Assembly (NCBI RefSeq): GCF_001543145.1
Contig: NZ_CP014160.1
Location: forward strand, 1,054,001-1,118,000
DNA length: 64,000 bases
From: Aerococcus sanguinicola
GTDB taxonomy: Bacteria > Bacillota > Bacilli > Lactobacillales > Aerococcaceae
Reading direction: 5' to 3'
The notes beneath the pieces were generated by a model. It did not search any database, was not told the DNA's origin, and saw nothing but the letters and a program-made list of their open reading frames with translations. Made by a program: the position numbers and the translations under genes. This document shows positions 46,648 to 58,006 of the stretch, one piece after another (position 1 is the first letter of the stretch; each line of letters starts with the position of its first letter).

Positions 46648-47637
46648 ATGGCAATTTATGGCCAAAAATTAGGCATTGTCGGAGTAGGTTTTGTCGGTTC
46701 CAAAATTTTATCCAATGTTTTGGCTGCCAATCTCTTCTCTGAAATTGTCTTGATTGATGAGAAAAAAGAGAAGGCAGCGGGAGAAGCCCTCGACGAGCGC
46801 CATGCTATGGGCCTCGGTTCGACCCAGCATGTGAGGGTCTATGCCGGTGACTATAGTGATTTAGCAGATGCGGATGTGATTGTAGTTGCTGCAACCCACA
46901 TCTACGAAGATGAAATTCCGGCTGAACGTCAGGATCTTTTGCTAGATAATATTCCGGTCCTGGATGATGTCATGTCAGGAATCTGTCAGCACACCCGGGA
47001 AGCCATCCTGGTCTTTATCTCCAATCCTGTTGATACCCTGGCCCATCTAGCAGTGACAGAATATCATTACCCCAAAGAAAGGGTCCTATCGACGGGGACC
47101 ATGCTGGATTCAGCCCGCTTGCGCTACGCGGTGGCTGAGCACTACGGTATCGATCCCAAGTCAGTGACCGGCTACATGTTAGGGGAGCACGGCATGTCTT
47201 CTTTTGCAGCCTGTAGCCATCTCAATGTTCAGGGGATCCCCTTTGACCAGCTGAGCGATTATTTTGAAGGGATTAGCCCCCTCGATGTTGACCAATTGAC
47301 AGAGGAAGTTGTCCAATCGGCTTATGATGTCTTTATGGATAAGGCGGGTGTGACGGATGCTGCCATTGCCCGGGTAGTGGTGGAACTTTTGACGACTATT
47401 GTCCTGGACCAAGAGACGATCTTGCCTGTTGGAACCTTCTTTGGCCAAGGCATTTATGACCTCGACCAAGCGGTAACCTTCAGCCTGCCTGCCCAGATTG
47501 GCCGCCAAGGGGTTGTTCGGACCTTCCAGATTCCTCTCAACGAATGGGAAAAAGAAAAACTAGTCCAAAGCGTGGCGGTCATTGACCAGTCCATCCGCTT
47601 TGGTCGGGAGAAGCTGCAAGACTACCGCAAGCAGTAA
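46648..47637 (+). CDS. L-lactate dehydrogenase / L-2-hydroxyacid dehydrogenase family enzyme
   Basis: The protein has 329 aa. The NAD loop is LGIVGVGFVGS, the substrate Arg lies in LDSARLRYAV and the catalytic His in LGEHGMSS. Canonical LDH reads GEHGDS there. The mobile-loop region reads AERQDLLLDN instead of the GETRLDLV type. These differences point to an L-2-hydroxyisocaproate-dehydrogenase-like enzyme or a divergent LDH rather than the main fermentative LDH. AAGGAG precedes the ATG at 46648. Confidence 0.82.
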   Translation: MAIYGQKLGIVGVGFVGSKILSNVLAANLFSEIVLIDEKKEKAAGEALDERHAMGLGSTQHVRVYAGDYSDLADADVIVVAATHIYEDEIPAERQDLLLDNIPVLDDVMSGICQHTREAILVFISNPVDTLAHLAVTEYHYPKERVLSTGTMLDSARLRYAVAEHYGIDPKSVTGYMLGEHGMSSFAACSHLNVQGIPFDQLSDYFEGISPLDVDQLTEEVVQSAYDVFMDKAGVTDAAIARVVVELLTTIVLDQETILPVGTFFGQGIYDLDQAVTFSLPAQIGRQGVVRTFQIPLNEWEKEKLVQSVAVIDQSIRFGREKLQDYRKQ

Positions 47638-47658
47638 GCCCCTTATCAGTCAAGACAG

Positions 47659-47703
47659 AGCCGCAGCAGAGCTTGTGGGAGCGGAAGCTGACGGCTTTTT
47701 TCT
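47659..47703 (+). terminator. Terminator-like hairpin after the dehydrogenase gene
   Basis: AGCCG and AGC pair with GCT and CGGCT around a large loop, followed by TTTTTTCTTT. Confidence 0.55.
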
Positions 47704-47733
47704 TTGCTTAGACAAGCTTTAAAGGAGAAAATA

Positions 47734-48952
47734 ATGAAAAATATCCAGCGTCAATGTATTCGCATCGTCTTATCGCTTGCCTTATTGGCTTTAGCGGGCT
47801 GCCAGGCGGCTTCAAGTCCTTTAGCGAAGCCGAAAGCAGAAATCGTCCACGAAGCGCGCATCATGGCCCATGGCGACTTGCTCTACCATGATCCGATCTT
47901 TGCTAGCGCTGCCCAGGTCGACGGCTCTTTCGACTTCCATCCCAATTTCACTTATGTCAAGCCTTGGATTCAGAGGGCCGACCTCAGTCTGGCGGACTTT
48001 GAAGGGACGATTGATCCCAGCAAGCCTCTGGTCGGCTACCCGCTCTTCAATGCCCCTGAAGCGGTGGCTGATGCCATGGCGGATACGGGTTATGATGTGG
48101 TGGACCTGGCCCATAACCATATCTTAGATTCGGGACTTGAAGGGCTCCGCTCAACGGCAGCTAGCTTCAGCCAGCGGGGGATGACGCCCCTGGGAGTCTA
48201 TCCGAAGACACCCCGCCAGGAGGCCGATATCTTGGTTAAGGAAGTCAATGGGATCAAGATTGCCCTCCTCGCCTATGCTTACGGCTTCAATGGTCTGGAG
48301 GCAGGTCTGAGCCCTAGCGACTATGCCTCCTGCCTCTCTGACCTCGACGAAGAGAAGATGCGTCAAGAGATCGAGCGGGCAGAGGAAGTTGCAGATGTGA
48401 CTGTCGTCATGCCCCAGATGGGAGTGGAGTATGCCTTGGAACCAAGCCAGGAACAAATTGATTGCTACCATAAGATGGTGGCCTGGGGAGCGGATGTGGT
48501 CTTGGGTGGCCACCCTCACGTGATTGAACCTGCTGAGGTTATCGACCATGAGGGAGATAAGAAGCTGATTATTTATTCTATGGGTAACTTCCTCTCCAAC
48601 CAGCGTGCAGAAACGATGGAGGGGGATATTTGGACCGAGCGCGGGGTTTTGATGGACCTGACCTTCGAGAAGAAGGGGGGGCAAGACCCGGATCAAGGAG
48701 GCTCAAGCCCGGCCAAGTTGGGTGGCCCGGGAAGATCTGGGGACCTATTCCCAGACCTTCAACCGCAAGCAATACCTCTATCAAACTTATATCCTCGATG
48801 ATTTCGTAGCTGGTGGCCCTTACCGCGACCGAGTTGATCCAGTTGTCCGAGAACGAATCGACCAGGCCTATGCCGCGGTTAAGGACCATGTGGGTTTGGA
48901 CTGGCCAAAAGCCAAGCAGAGCTACCAAGCTAGTCCCGGAATTGATGATTAA
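47734..48952 (+). pseudogene. capA: CapA-family (poly-gamma-glutamate synthesis type) lipoprotein, frameshifted at a G7 tract
   Basis: The first frame (47734-48801) encodes a signal with lipobox LALAGC and a metallophosphatase-like CapA domain: AHGDLLYHDP, LSLADFEGTI, LAHNHILDSG, QMGVEYA, GGHPHVIEP and YSMGNFLSNQ. At the G7 run 48675-48681 the frame is lost and the C-terminus becomes unrelated sequence. Removing one G restores the frame through VAREDLGTYSQTFNRKQ to a TAA at 48952, giving about 405 aa. The family is linked to capsule or polyglutamate assembly. The shift may be phase variation, a recent mutation or a sequencing error. Start: AAAGGAG before the ATG at 47734. Confidence 0.85.
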
Positions 48953-49381
48953 AGTGGTTAATGAATGGGCTGGGATAAAAGTCCAGGTCTAAGCGACTAT
49001 TGTCACAGTCTCGGTTAATAAATACAAAAATTAGCTTTTTAGAAATGAAAAGTAAAGAATCTTTAAGATCCTTGCAAGACTTGTCGGTTCAAATAAACCA
49101 TCTGAGGGAGCAGAACAAGTCGAAACTTTCCTATTATATGACTGCCTCTGAACTTTGGGTCAGGGGCAGATTTTACTTTCTGGAAGGGCTTCAAAGACGG
49201 TAAAATATCGTTTTTTGAGAAAGAAATAATTTGACCAATGGCTTAGATTATCGTAAAGTAATAATTGTGGGAACATATCTTTTGAAATCTATGGAAGGCG
49301 AATAGCCCTTTCCAAATTGAGAGCCAAGCAGAAACTTTTCATGCTGGCTCTGCTTGATTATTCCGAATTTGAGGTGGTTGT
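48953..49381. other. Intergenic region with a family B fragment
   Basis: ATAAAAGTCCAGGTCTAAGC and then GACTATTGTCACA (about 48975-49013) resemble a truncated family B element in inverted orientation. A hairpin GAGCCAAGCA / TGCTGGCTC lies at 49321-49350. No gene is supported. Confidence 0.45.
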
Positions 49382-49882
49382 TTGCAGCATGAAGACTTTA
49401 TGCGTTTGGCCATAGCGGAAGCCAAGAAGGCGGAAGCTTTAGGCGAGGTACCGATTGGTGCGATTGTCGTTAAAGATGGCCAAGTGATTGGACGCGGCTA
49501 TAACCTGCGCGAGCAGTCCAATGATGCCACAAGCCATGCGGAGATGCAGGCCATTCGTGAAGCCAACGCTTATTTGGATAATTGGCGACTGATGGATTGT
49601 GATATGTATGTCACTTTAGAACCTTGTCCAATGTGTAGCGGGGCAATTATTCTATCGCGGATTCGACATCTTTATTTCGGGGCTTATGATCCCAAGGCTG
49701 GCACAGTAGGTTCTTTGATGAACCTTGTTACTGATGAGCGCTTTAACCACCAAGTTGAAGTGACCAGCGGCCTTCTAGGAACAGCCTGCAGCGAGATGTT
49801 GACGTCTTTTTTTAGAAAATTGCGTAAGCAGCGTAAGCGGGCGTCACGGAAGCCTCGAAAGGAAGAAAACAACTTGCACTAA
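49382..49882 (+). CDS. tadA: tRNA-specific adenosine deaminase
   Basis: The protein has 166 aa. A TTG start at 49382 follows GAGGTGG. The zinc and catalytic motif HAEMQAI and the PCPMCSG motif are present, as are the GEVPIGAIVV and AYLDNWRL regions. It converts A34 to inosine in tRNA-Arg(ACG), which is encoded at 39617. The basic C-terminal tail (RKQRKRASRKPRK) is typical of Firmicute TadA. Confidence 0.95.
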   Translation: MQHEDFMRLAIAEAKKAEALGEVPIGAIVVKDGQVIGRGYNLREQSNDATSHAEMQAIREANAYLDNWRLMDCDMYVTLEPCPMCSGAIILSRIRHLYFGAYDPKAGTVGSLMNLVTDERFNHQVEVTSGLLGTACSEMLTSFFRKLRKQRKRASRKPRKEENNLH

Positions 49883-49972
49883 TTATTCTTAAAAGAGCGG
49901 CTAGTTGTTGTCAGGCTATGCTTAGTAGTAGAAGATAAGGTATAATGATTCTTATAAAGGGGGGTGGAGCGA

Positions 49973-50299
49973 TTGGCGAACCAAACGATTCAGCAGGTTG
50001 TTGATGCAGAAGCAAAAGCTAAGGGCATTAAAGCAGATTTTGAAGCCAAGTTAGAGCAATTACGTCACGAATATCGGGCAAAATTAAAAGCGCTAACAGA
50101 AGAAAAAGATGCCGAAGTGGCTGATTTCAAGGCCAACAAGAAGGCCGAACTTGATCAAGCCTATGCCGAATACCAAGCACAAGCAGATGAAGAAAATCAG
50201 GGCCAAATTCAAGGCCTCGGTCAAAAATTTGACGAGAACAAAGAGGATTTGGTCGCATATGTTGTTGAGGAGGTGAGAAAATCATATGGCAATAGCTAA
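49973..50299 (+). CDS. ntpF: V-type ATPase subunit F/H-like peripheral-stalk protein (NtpF)
   Basis: The protein has 108 aa and is almost entirely coiled coil, rich in Lys/Glu/Ala (EAKAKGIKADFEAKLEQLRH...). It matches the stalk subunit that opens ntp operons. A TTG at 49973, seven bases after GGGGGGTGG, is preferred over GTG at 49964. TATAAT at 49941-49946 is the likely -10 of the operon. Its stop overlaps ntpI. Confidence 0.85.
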   Translation: MANQTIQQVVDAEAKAKGIKADFEAKLEQLRHEYRAKLKALTEEKDAEVADFKANKKAELDQAYAEYQAQADEENQGQIQGLGQKFDENKEDLVAYVVEEVRKSYGNS

Positions 50300-52250
50300 A
50301 ATGAAGAAGTTGTCGATTGTATCGAAACCTGCACTAAAGGAAGACCTGGTGAGAAACTTACAGGCCTTGCAGAGTGTCGAAGTGTCGGCCCTGCCTAGGG
50401 AAGATGCTGAAGATGCGGTTGATGCGGCACAAGTGAAATCTGAAGACTATGTCCAATATGATGATCTCTACCAAAGAGCAGAGCGGGCTTTAGTGATCCT
50501 ATCCCGTTATGCTAAAGATCGGTCCATGATGGAGAAGCTCACCCATAAGCGTCCTGTCTTTAGTCTAGAAGGTCTCCACCAAGAAGTGGACCTGGACCAA
50601 GGCCAGGTTTTAATTGAAGAGGTCGAAAAACTCTACAATCAACGGGAAAACATTATCTCCACCCGGGAAACAGTGGAAGATGAACAGACGGCTGTTTCTA
50701 ACTGGCGGAGCCTGGATGTGAACCCAGCCGAGCTTTATCAACTGGACCACTTTGCCGTTTCCTTGGGGACTGTCCCTAACGATAGTTCAAGCAGCCAGTG
50801 GCATGCCCTTAAGGAAGATACAAAAGATGAGGATATTTCCTTATTAGAAGCCTTCTCCAATGAGGATGAAATTGGGGTGGTAGCTGTGACCCGCAAGTCG
50901 CAAGCTGAAGATTTCCAAGGGCGCTTGGCCCAATACCACTTCCAACCCTTCGATTATCCCTATGAAGAAGGCCCAGAAGCAGCCTTCCAGAACTTGGAAG
51001 ACAAGCGCAAGTCACTGATCAAAGAAGAAGAAGACGTCGTTAAGACGCTCCAGGGCTTAGAAACTAAGATCCCTTTAGTGGAGCAAGTTGCTGAGGAGGC
51101 CTACAACCGGTCTCAACGTGCCCTGGCTGTCCAACTGACCTATGATAATGACTATCTCATCTTAATGAGCGGTTGGACCGATGAAGAGGACTATGATGCC
51201 CTCATCCAAAAATTGGAAGCCAATATTGGGGCTGATAACTTTGTTGTCGTGGAAGAAGAAATCACTGAAGAAGCGATCGACAATAATGAAGTCCCTACTA
51301 AACTTAAGAATAATGCGCTGAATGCGCCTTTCGAAATGATTACTGAAATGTACGGGGTGCCAAACTACCGAGAGATTGACCCGACACCATTCATTACCCC
51401 ATTCTATTTACTCTTCTTTGGGATGATGATGGGGGACCTGGGCTATGGCCTGGTGCTCTGGTTAGGGACCCTTGTCGCAATGAAAGTGATGGATCTTGGC
51501 AAAGGGGCGGCGCGGATGGTCAAATTTGGCCATTACTTGTCCTATCCTACCATGCTCGTTGGTTTGCTCTATGGTTCCTTCTTTGGGGAATCCATTCCAA
51601 CCGGTATTGTTGATCCGACGGGGGACGCTATCTTAATTATGGCAGCCTCTGTTGTGATTGGTTTGATCCATATCTTAGTGGCCCTTTGCATCAAGATCTA
51701 CCTTGAAGTACGCCGGGGCAATATAGAATCTGCCTATAGCGATGGTTTAGGTTGGATCCTGATCTTACTCGGCCTAGGTGCCTGGGGAATCGGTGCCATG
51801 GCTGGAATGCCAGAAGTTGGAACAATTGGGAAATGGGTTTCCATTATCGGCTTTGCCGGAATGATTATTGTACCCGTTATCTTCCAAGATAAGAAGCTCC
51901 TGGCCGCTGGGCTAGGTCTATACAATATCTATGGGATTTCAGGCTATGTTGGTGACTTAGTCTCCTATACCCGTCTGATGGCGCTCGGGATCTCTGGTGG
52001 ATCCATTGCCATGGCCTTCAACATGCTTGTTGGCTTCTTCCCAGCCCCAATTCGTTTCACAATTGGGATCGTATTGATTATCGCCTTGCAATCCTTCAAC
52101 TTATTCCTCTCAGTTCTGAGTGGTTACGTTCACGGTTTGCGTTTGATCTTCGTAGAATTCTTCGGTAAGTTCTATGAAGGGGACGGCCGGGCCTTCAGCC
52201 CAATCAATACCCTAGAGAAATATGTACGTTTAAATAACTCTGACAAATAG
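50286..52250 (+). CDS. ntpI: V-type ATPase subunit I (a-type membrane subunit)
   Basis: The protein has 654 aa. The N-terminal half (~1-350) is a soluble coiled-coil domain. The C-terminal half has about eight membrane helices, including TPFYLLFFGMMMGDLGYG and SYTRLMALGISGGSIAMAFN, whose Arg is the conserved half-channel arginine. It conducts ions past the K ring. It overlaps ntpF by 14 bp. Confidence 0.96.
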   Translation: MAIAKMKKLSIVSKPALKEDLVRNLQALQSVEVSALPREDAEDAVDAAQVKSEDYVQYDDLYQRAERALVILSRYAKDRSMMEKLTHKRPVFSLEGLHQEVDLDQGQVLIEEVEKLYNQRENIISTRETVEDEQTAVSNWRSLDVNPAELYQLDHFAVSLGTVPNDSSSSQWHALKEDTKDEDISLLEAFSNEDEIGVVAVTRKSQAEDFQGRLAQYHFQPFDYPYEEGPEAAFQNLEDKRKSLIKEEEDVVKTLQGLETKIPLVEQVAEEAYNRSQRALAVQLTYDNDYLILMSGWTDEEDYDALIQKLEANIGADNFVVVEEEITEEAIDNNEVPTKLKNNALNAPFEMITEMYGVPNYREIDPTPFITPFYLLFFGMMMGDLGYGLVLWLGTLVAMKVMDLGKGAARMVKFGHYLSYPTMLVGLLYGSFFGESIPTGIVDPTGDAILIMAASVVIGLIHILVALCIKIYLEVRRGNIESAYSDGLGWILILLGLGAWGIGAMAGMPEVGTIGKWVSIIGFAGMIIVPVIFQDKKLLAAGLGLYNIYGISGYVGDLVSYTRLMALGISGGSIAMAFNMLVGFFPAPIRFTIGIVLIIALQSFNLFLSVLSGYVHGLRLIFVEFFGKFYEGDGRAFSPINTLEKYVRLNNSDK

Positions 52251-52263
52251 ACACAATATATAA

Positions 52264-52761
<498 letters not shown>

Positions 52762-52776
52762 TTGGGACACGGGTAA

Positions 52777-52796
52777 GAGCTGGCCTAGGCCAGCTC
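52777..52796 (+). other. Perfect 20-bp palindrome between ntpK and ntpE
   Basis: GAGCTGGCCTAGGCCAGCTC, 16 bases after the ntpK stop, without a T-run. As RNA it forms a 9-bp stem. It may protect the 3' end of upstream mRNA and raise ring-subunit output, or be a processing site. Confidence 0.75.
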
Positions 52797-52880
52797 TCGC
52801 AGCCTAAAGCGAAGCGGGAATATAATTTTCCAGCTTGATGACCAATCACCAGACAATCTACAGAGGAAAGGAGGCACTGT

Positions 52881-53462
52881 ATGGCAACCATTCAAAATTT
52901 AACTCAGGATGTCCTCGCTAAGATTAGCCAGGAGGAAGATGCCAAGTTCAAATCAGGCAAAGAAAAGCTTGAACAAGACACAGCCGCTCGCAAAAAATGC
53001 ATCCAGAAAGACGCTGAAGATAAGAAGGCGTCCCTAGAAGACCAAGCGGCGCGTGACCTAGACCGTAAGAAGCAAGGTTATAACAACCAAATGCGCAACC
53101 AAGTCTTAGCTAAGAAGCAAGACTTGATCCAAGCGGTTTATACCGAAGCTGTGACAAGATTGACAGAACTTCCAGAAAATGAGTTTATCGAATTTGTCAA
53201 AGGTGCTCTATCACAATTAAATACAGACCAAGCGACTGTCTTACAGCTTGGATCGAAATCAGAGAAGCAATTGACCGACCAAGGTTTAGCCCAGCTTCAA
53301 GGAGACTATCCAAACTTGCAGCGTGCTGACCAAAACTTACGCGGTCAAGGCGGCTTCATTCTCTCCCAAGAGGGGATGGACTATAACTTTACTTTTGACC
53401 AACTGATCGAGGAACAAGAGGAAGCTCTTTCTGCCGAAATTTCCAAACGCGCGTTTAATTAG
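52881..53462 (+). CDS. ntpE: V-type ATPase subunit E (peripheral stalk)
   Basis: The protein has 193 aa. The N-terminal half is a long Lys/Asp-rich coiled coil (EEDAKFKSGKEKLEQDTAAR); the C-terminal half is a globular head with GGFILSQEGMDYNFTFDQL. It holds A3B3 against rotation with subunit F. AAAGGAGG precedes the ATG. Position after ntpK matches the E. hirae order. Confidence 0.93.
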   Translation: MATIQNLTQDVLAKISQEEDAKFKSGKEKLEQDTAARKKCIQKDAEDKKASLEDQAARDLDRKKQGYNNQMRNQVLAKKQDLIQAVYTEAVTRLTELPENEFIEFVKGALSQLNTDQATVLQLGSKSEKQLTDQGLAQLQGDYPNLQRADQNLRGQGGFILSQEGMDYNFTFDQLIEEQEEALSAEISKRAFN

Positions 53463-53477
53463 AAAGGAGTTGTCAAA

Positions 53478-54479
53478 ATGGAAAATACAGCATATGCTGG
53501 GTTGAATGTTTCCGTCCGCGTCCAAGAGACCAGTCTTTTGCAAGCGTCGGATTACAACGCCATGTTACAGGCAACTTCTTTAAGCGAGGCGCTCAATGTC
53601 TTGCGTAAGACGGACTACAACTTACCAGAGGACATTGAGGAAACGAGAGACTTCGATGCTTTCTTAATGGCGGACTTGCGCCGGGCCTATAATGACCTCT
53701 ACGCAAGTACACCGGATCCACGTGTGGTTGACTTCTACGCCTTGCGCTATGAATACCATAATTTGAAGGTCCTCTTCAAGGAATGGTACGCTGAGCGCGA
53801 CTTCTCGGATATTTACCTACCTATTGGCCGGCACAGCATTGAAAGCTTGCGCCGGGCAGTGCGTACCGGAGATGGCGAGGGTTTTGACCAATCCATGATC
53901 CAAGGTATCCGCGATGTACGGGAGAATTTTGAGAAATATCATTCTTACGATGCCATTTCTATCATCTTAGATTCAGCCTATCTCGACAATATGCGGGAGA
54001 TCGCTGATGAAATTAATGATCCCGGTGTGGACCGGGTGGCAGACATGACCATCGACTTTGCCAACCTGTCCATGCTTGTCCGGGCCATCCAACAAGGGCG
54101 GTCCAAGGGCTTTATGCGGGCTGTCTTAAGTGACAAGGGCACCCTGGATAGCGATGAAATCATCGACTATGCCGTTTCCCACAACCACGCAGCTATTGCC
54201 CAAGCCTACAAGTCCCTGCTCTATGGGGGCAATTTAGGCAATGCCCTCCATGAAGATGGAAGCACCAATGTGGTGGAATTAGAAGGCCGGATCGAAGAAA
54301 CCGAAGCAGAAGAGATGAAGCTGGCTCAATTGGAGGCATTTGGCCCCCTACCAGCCCTAGCTTACTTGTATTTCAAAGAGAATGAAATTACCAATATTCG
54401 CTTGATCCTAGTTGGCAAGGCCAATGACTTAGATGAGCAAGCAATTAAGGAAAGGATGCGACCTATCTATGGCTCATAA
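53478..54479 (+). CDS. ntpC: V-type ATPase subunit C (d-type)
   Basis: The protein has 333 aa, all helical, with the family N-terminus AYAGLNVSVRVQETSLL. It includes FYALRYEYHNLKVLFKEWY and the C-terminal ENEITNIRLILVGKANDL. It couples the central stalk to the K ring. The stop overlaps the ntpG start. Confidence 0.94.
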   Translation: MENTAYAGLNVSVRVQETSLLQASDYNAMLQATSLSEALNVLRKTDYNLPEDIEETRDFDAFLMADLRRAYNDLYASTPDPRVVDFYALRYEYHNLKVLFKEWYAERDFSDIYLPIGRHSIESLRRAVRTGDGEGFDQSMIQGIRDVRENFEKYHSYDAISIILDSAYLDNMREIADEINDPGVDRVADMTIDFANLSMLVRAIQQGRSKGFMRAVLSDKGTLDSDEIIDYAVSHNHAAIAQAYKSLLYGGNLGNALHEDGSTNVVELEGRIEETEAEEMKLAQLEAFGPLPALAYLYFKENEITNIRLILVGKANDLDEQAIKERMRPIYGS

Positions 54480-54780
54480 AATTGCAGTCGTCGGTGAAAA
54501 AGATGTCGTGATTCCTTTTCAATTGATCGGCTTCGACGCCTTCCCCGTTAATGACGGCCAGGAAGCCCGTAAGCAAGTCGATGAATTAGCAAAGAACGAA
54601 TACGGTATCATCTATCTCACCGAAACAATCGCTGAACAGATACCTGACACGATTTCCCACTACGACACCCAAGTCGTACCTGCTGTTATTTTGATCCCTT
54701 CACACAAGGGCAGCCTCGGCATTGGGAAGAAACGTGTCCAAGATAATGTTGAGAAGGCTGTCGGACAGAATATCCTCTAA
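54469..54780 (+). CDS. ntpG: V-type ATPase subunit G (F-type in other nomenclature)
   Basis: The protein has 103 aa. The ATG at 54469 gives [25 protein letters not shown], the family start; an earlier in-frame ATG at 54433 is inside ntpC and rejected. The fold includes [14 protein letters not shown] and [17 protein letters not shown]. It is part of the central rotor stalk. It overlaps ntpC by 11 bp. Confidence 0.93.
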   Translation: MAHKIAVVGEKDVVIPFQLIGFDAFPVNDGQEARKQVDELAKNEYGIIYLTETIAEQIPDTISHYDTQVVPAVILIPSHKGSLGIGKKRVQDNVEKAVGQNIL

Positions 54781-54824
54781 GTCCAGCCATCTCAGTGAAA
54801 CAACCATTAGAGGGAGGAAAAGAT

Positions 54825-56603
54825 TTGAAATCAGGGAAAATAGTAGAAGTTTCTGGTCCACTGATTAAAGCTTCCGGCATGGAAGACGCTGCCGTTCAGG
54901 AAATCTGCTACGTCGGCGAATTAAACCTCATGGGCGAAATCATCGAAATGCACGGTGACGTTGCGTCTATCCAGGTTTATGAAGAAACTTCTGGTTTAAC
55001 CCCAGGAGAAGAAGTGCGCCCAACCGGGGAGCTCTTATCAGTAGAATTAGGTCCAGGACTTTTAACACGTATGTTCGATGGGATCCAACGCCCACTCGAA
55101 GACTTTATGGAAAAAACAGGCTCCAATTACTTGGTACGCGGGGCCCATGTTGACCCACTCGACCGTGAGAAGAAATGGCACTTCGAAGCGACAGTCCAAG
55201 AAGGCGATAGCGTCGAAGCTGGCGATATCGTTGGGACAGTTCAAGAAGGTGAAGTCATTGAACACCGGATCATGGTACAGAATGGGGTCAAAGGGACCAT
55301 CGCTAAGATCGCTTCTGGCGACTATGACTTAGACGATACCGTTTATGTGATCCGCGATGAGCACGGTGAAGAGAAGGGCTATGGCCTCTCACAAAGATGG
55401 CCAGTTCGTATTGGACGTCCATTCAAGAAGAAATTATTACCAGATACCATTATGACCACCGGCCAGCGGGTAGTTGATACCTTCTTCCCTATCACCAAGG
55501 GGGGCGCTGCTGCCATCCCAGGGCCATTCGGTGCTGGTAAGACCGTTCTCCAACACCAGATCGCTAAGTTTGCGGACGCAGATGTCGTTGTCTACGTTGG
55601 TTGTGGGGAACGTGGGAATGAGATGACGGACGTTGTTAACGAATTCCCAGAATTGATCGACCCGAATACCGGCAAGTCTATCATGGAACGGACCGTATTG
55701 ATTGCTAATACTTCCAACATGCCGGTTGCCGCCCGTGAAGCGTCCATCTATACCGGGATTACCATAGCCGAATACTTCCGTGACATGGGCTATTCCGTTG
55801 CTATCATGGCGGACTCCACCTCACGTTGGGCCGAAGCCCTCCGTGAAATGTCTGGGCGTCTGGAAGAAATGCCAGGGGACGAAGGTTATCCTGCCTACTT
55901 GGGCTCACGGATCGCGGAATACTATGAACGTGCCGGGATCGTTGAAGTTCAAGGGAGCGAAGGCCGGACTGGGGCTGTTACAGCGATCGGTGCCGTGTCA
56001 CCTCCAGGCGGGGATACCTCAGAACCAGTTACCCAAAATACCCTCCGCGTTGTGAAGGTATACTGGGGACTCGATTCCAACTTATCTCAACAACGTCACT
56101 TCCCAGCTATTAACTGGTTAGATTCCTACTCACTCTATCTCGATGACGTGACTCAAGGGATCTCTGAAGAAACAGGTACCAACTGGCAAGAAATGGTCAG
56201 CAGTGCCATGTCGACCCTGCAAGAAGAAGACGGCCTCCAAGAAATTGTCCGTCTGGTAGGGATTGACTCCTTGTCTGAACGTGACCGCTTAACACTGACT
56301 GTTGCAGCCATGGTTCGTGAAGCTTACCTGCAACAAAACTCATTCGATGATGTCGATGCTACCACATCTTTCGACAAGCAATATAAGATGCTAGATATTA
56401 TCTTGACCTTCGAAGATGAAGCGCGTGAAGCCATGGAACTTGGCGCTTACTACGACGAAATCATGAAGGGCACCCAAGATATTCGCGAACGCATCTCACG
56501 GATGAAGTATGTCCATGAAGATGATCTCGACCAACTTGACCAATTGAAGGCAGATATTAAGCCTGCCATGCGTGATCTTGTACAAAAGGGAGGGGCTGAA
56601 TAA
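54825..56603 (+). CDS. ntpA: V-type ATPase catalytic subunit A
   Basis: The protein has 592 aa, close to the 593 of E. hirae NtpA. A TTG start at 54825 follows GGGAGGAAA; an upstream in-frame ATG-like start is rejected. Walker A is [13 protein letters not shown] near residue 232; GCGERGNEM and the [12 protein letters not shown] segment of Walker B are present. It hydrolyses ATP to drive rotation. The stop overlaps the ntpB ATG. Confidence 0.97.
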   Translation: MKSGKIVEVSGPLIKASGMEDAAVQEICYVGELNLMGEIIEMHGDVASIQVYEETSGLTPGEEVRPTGELLSVELGPGLLTRMFDGIQRPLEDFMEKTGSNYLVRGAHVDPLDREKKWHFEATVQEGDSVEAGDIVGTVQEGEVIEHRIMVQNGVKGTIAKIASGDYDLDDTVYVIRDEHGEEKGYGLSQRWPVRIGRPFKKKLLPDTIMTTGQRVVDTFFPITKGGAAAIPGPFGAGKTVLQHQIAKFADADVVVYVGCGERGNEMTDVVNEFPELIDPNTGKSIMERTVLIANTSNMPVAAREASIYTGITIAEYFRDMGYSVAIMADSTSRWAEALREMSGRLEEMPGDEGYPAYLGSRIAEYYERAGIVEVQGSEGRTGAVTAIGAVSPPGGDTSEPVTQNTLRVVKVYWGLDSNLSQQRHFPAINWLDSYSLYLDDVTQGISEETGTNWQEMVSSAMSTLQEEDGLQEIVRLVGIDSLSERDRLTLTVAAMVREAYLQQNSFDDVDATTSFDKQYKMLDIILTFEDEAREAMELGAYYDEIMKGTQDIRERISRMKYVHEDDLDQLDQLKADIKPAMRDLVQKGGAE

Positions 56604-58000
56604 TGTTAAAAGAATATAAATCCGTAACAGATGTCTATGGCCCTCTGATGATTGTTGATGACGTTGAGGGAGTCGGCTACGATGAATTGGTTGAAATTCA
56701 AATGCAAACGGGCGAAAGCCGGGTCGGCCAAGTCCTAGAAATCCAAGAAGACCGTGCCGTTGTCCAAATTTATGGGGGCGGTTCAGGGGTCAACTTGCGC
56801 GATACCAAGGTTCGTTTCAAAGGCCGTCCGCTCGAATTCGGCGTATCAGAAGATATGATTGGTCGTTCATTCGATGGTTTAGGCAATATCAACGATGGTG
56901 GCCCTGCCATCATCCCAGATGAAATGCGCGATATTAACGGGACAGCCATTAACCCAATGGCCCGTGACTATCCGGATGAATTTATCCAAACGGGGATTTC
57001 AACCATTGACCACATGAATACCCTAGTTCGTGGGCAAAAACTGCCAATCTTCTCAGGTTCAGGTTTACCCCACCAAGAATTAGCGGCTCAGATCGCTCGC
57101 CAAGCTAATGTGTTGAACGACAATGAACAGTTCGCGGTAGTCTTCGCTGCCATGGGGGTAACCTTTGAAGAAGCTAAATTCTTCGAGAACTCCTTCCGTG
57201 AAACAGGCGCCATTGACCGGTCTGTAATGTTTATCAACTTAGCCAATGACCCAGCTATTGAACGTTTGGCAACCCCTAAGATCGCTTTAACAGCTGCGGA
57301 ATACCTAGCCTATGAGAAGGACATGCACGTCCTCGTTATCATGACGGACATGACCAACTACTGCGAGGCCTTGCGTGAAGTATCCGCTGCCCGCCGTGAA
57401 GTGCCAGGGCGTCGGGGTTACCCAGGTTACCTTTATACCAACCTGTCAACCCTTTATGAACGTGCTGGACGGATCCGCGGGGCTAATGGGTCGGTAACTC
57501 AGATTCCGATCTTAACCATGCCGGAAGATGATATTACCCACCCAATCCCTGACTTGACCGGTTATATTACAGAAGGTCAGATTATCTTAGACCATGAGCT
57601 CTACAACAATGGGGTTCGGCCACCAATCAACGTGTTGCCATCCCTGTCTCGTCTGAAAGACAAGGGGACCGGGGAAGGTAAGACGCGTGAAGACCACGCC
57701 AACACCATGAACCAGTTGTTCTCAGCCTATGCCAAGGGTAAGGAAGCCAAAGAATTAGCGGTCGTACTCGGGGACTCCGCACTCTCTGATACTGACAAGC
57801 TTTACCTCAAGTTTACCGAACGTTTTGAAGAAGAATATGTCAACCAAGGCTTCAACACCAACCGTGACATCTTCGAAACCTTAGATTTAGCTTGGGAACT
57901 CCTCGCTATCTTGCCTAAGTCCGAATTGACCCGGATTAACGACAAACTGATTGAGAAATACTATCCGGAAGACGCTGAAACTGAATCTGAAGGAGCGTGA
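56603..58000 (+). CDS. ntpB: V-type ATPase non-catalytic subunit B
   Basis: The protein has 465 aa. It lacks a Walker A motif, with [17 protein letters not shown] at that place, as expected. The [17 protein letters not shown] region and the acidic C-terminus are typical. With A it forms the A3B3 hexamer. A TAATG overlap links it to ntpA. Confidence 0.97.
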   Translation: MLKEYKSVTDVYGPLMIVDDVEGVGYDELVEIQMQTGESRVGQVLEIQEDRAVVQIYGGGSGVNLRDTKVRFKGRPLEFGVSEDMIGRSFDGLGNINDGGPAIIPDEMRDINGTAINPMARDYPDEFIQTGISTIDHMNTLVRGQKLPIFSGSGLPHQELAAQIARQANVLNDNEQFAVVFAAMGVTFEEAKFFENSFRETGAIDRSVMFINLANDPAIERLATPKIALTAAEYLAYEKDMHVLVIMTDMTNYCEALREVSAARREVPGRRGYPGYLYTNLSTLYERAGRIRGANGSVTQIPILTMPEDDITHPIPDLTGYITEGQIILDHELYNNGVRPPINVLPSLSRLKDKGTGEGKTREDHANTMNQLFSAYAKGKEAKELAVVLGDSALSDTDKLYLKFTERFEEEYVNQGFNTNRDIFETLDLAWELLAILPKSELTRINDKLIEKYYPEDAETESEGA

Positions 58001-58006
58001 TGCTAA

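Noticed and set aside
49000..49203. 67-codon + strand frame after capA
   Set aside because: No RBS, odd composition, and its start lies in a family B fragment.
49883..49972. SRP RNA (ffs) gene after tadA
   Set aside because: ffs often follows tadA in Firmicutes, but the 90-bp gap holds only a promoter-like sequence and no conserved SRP core.
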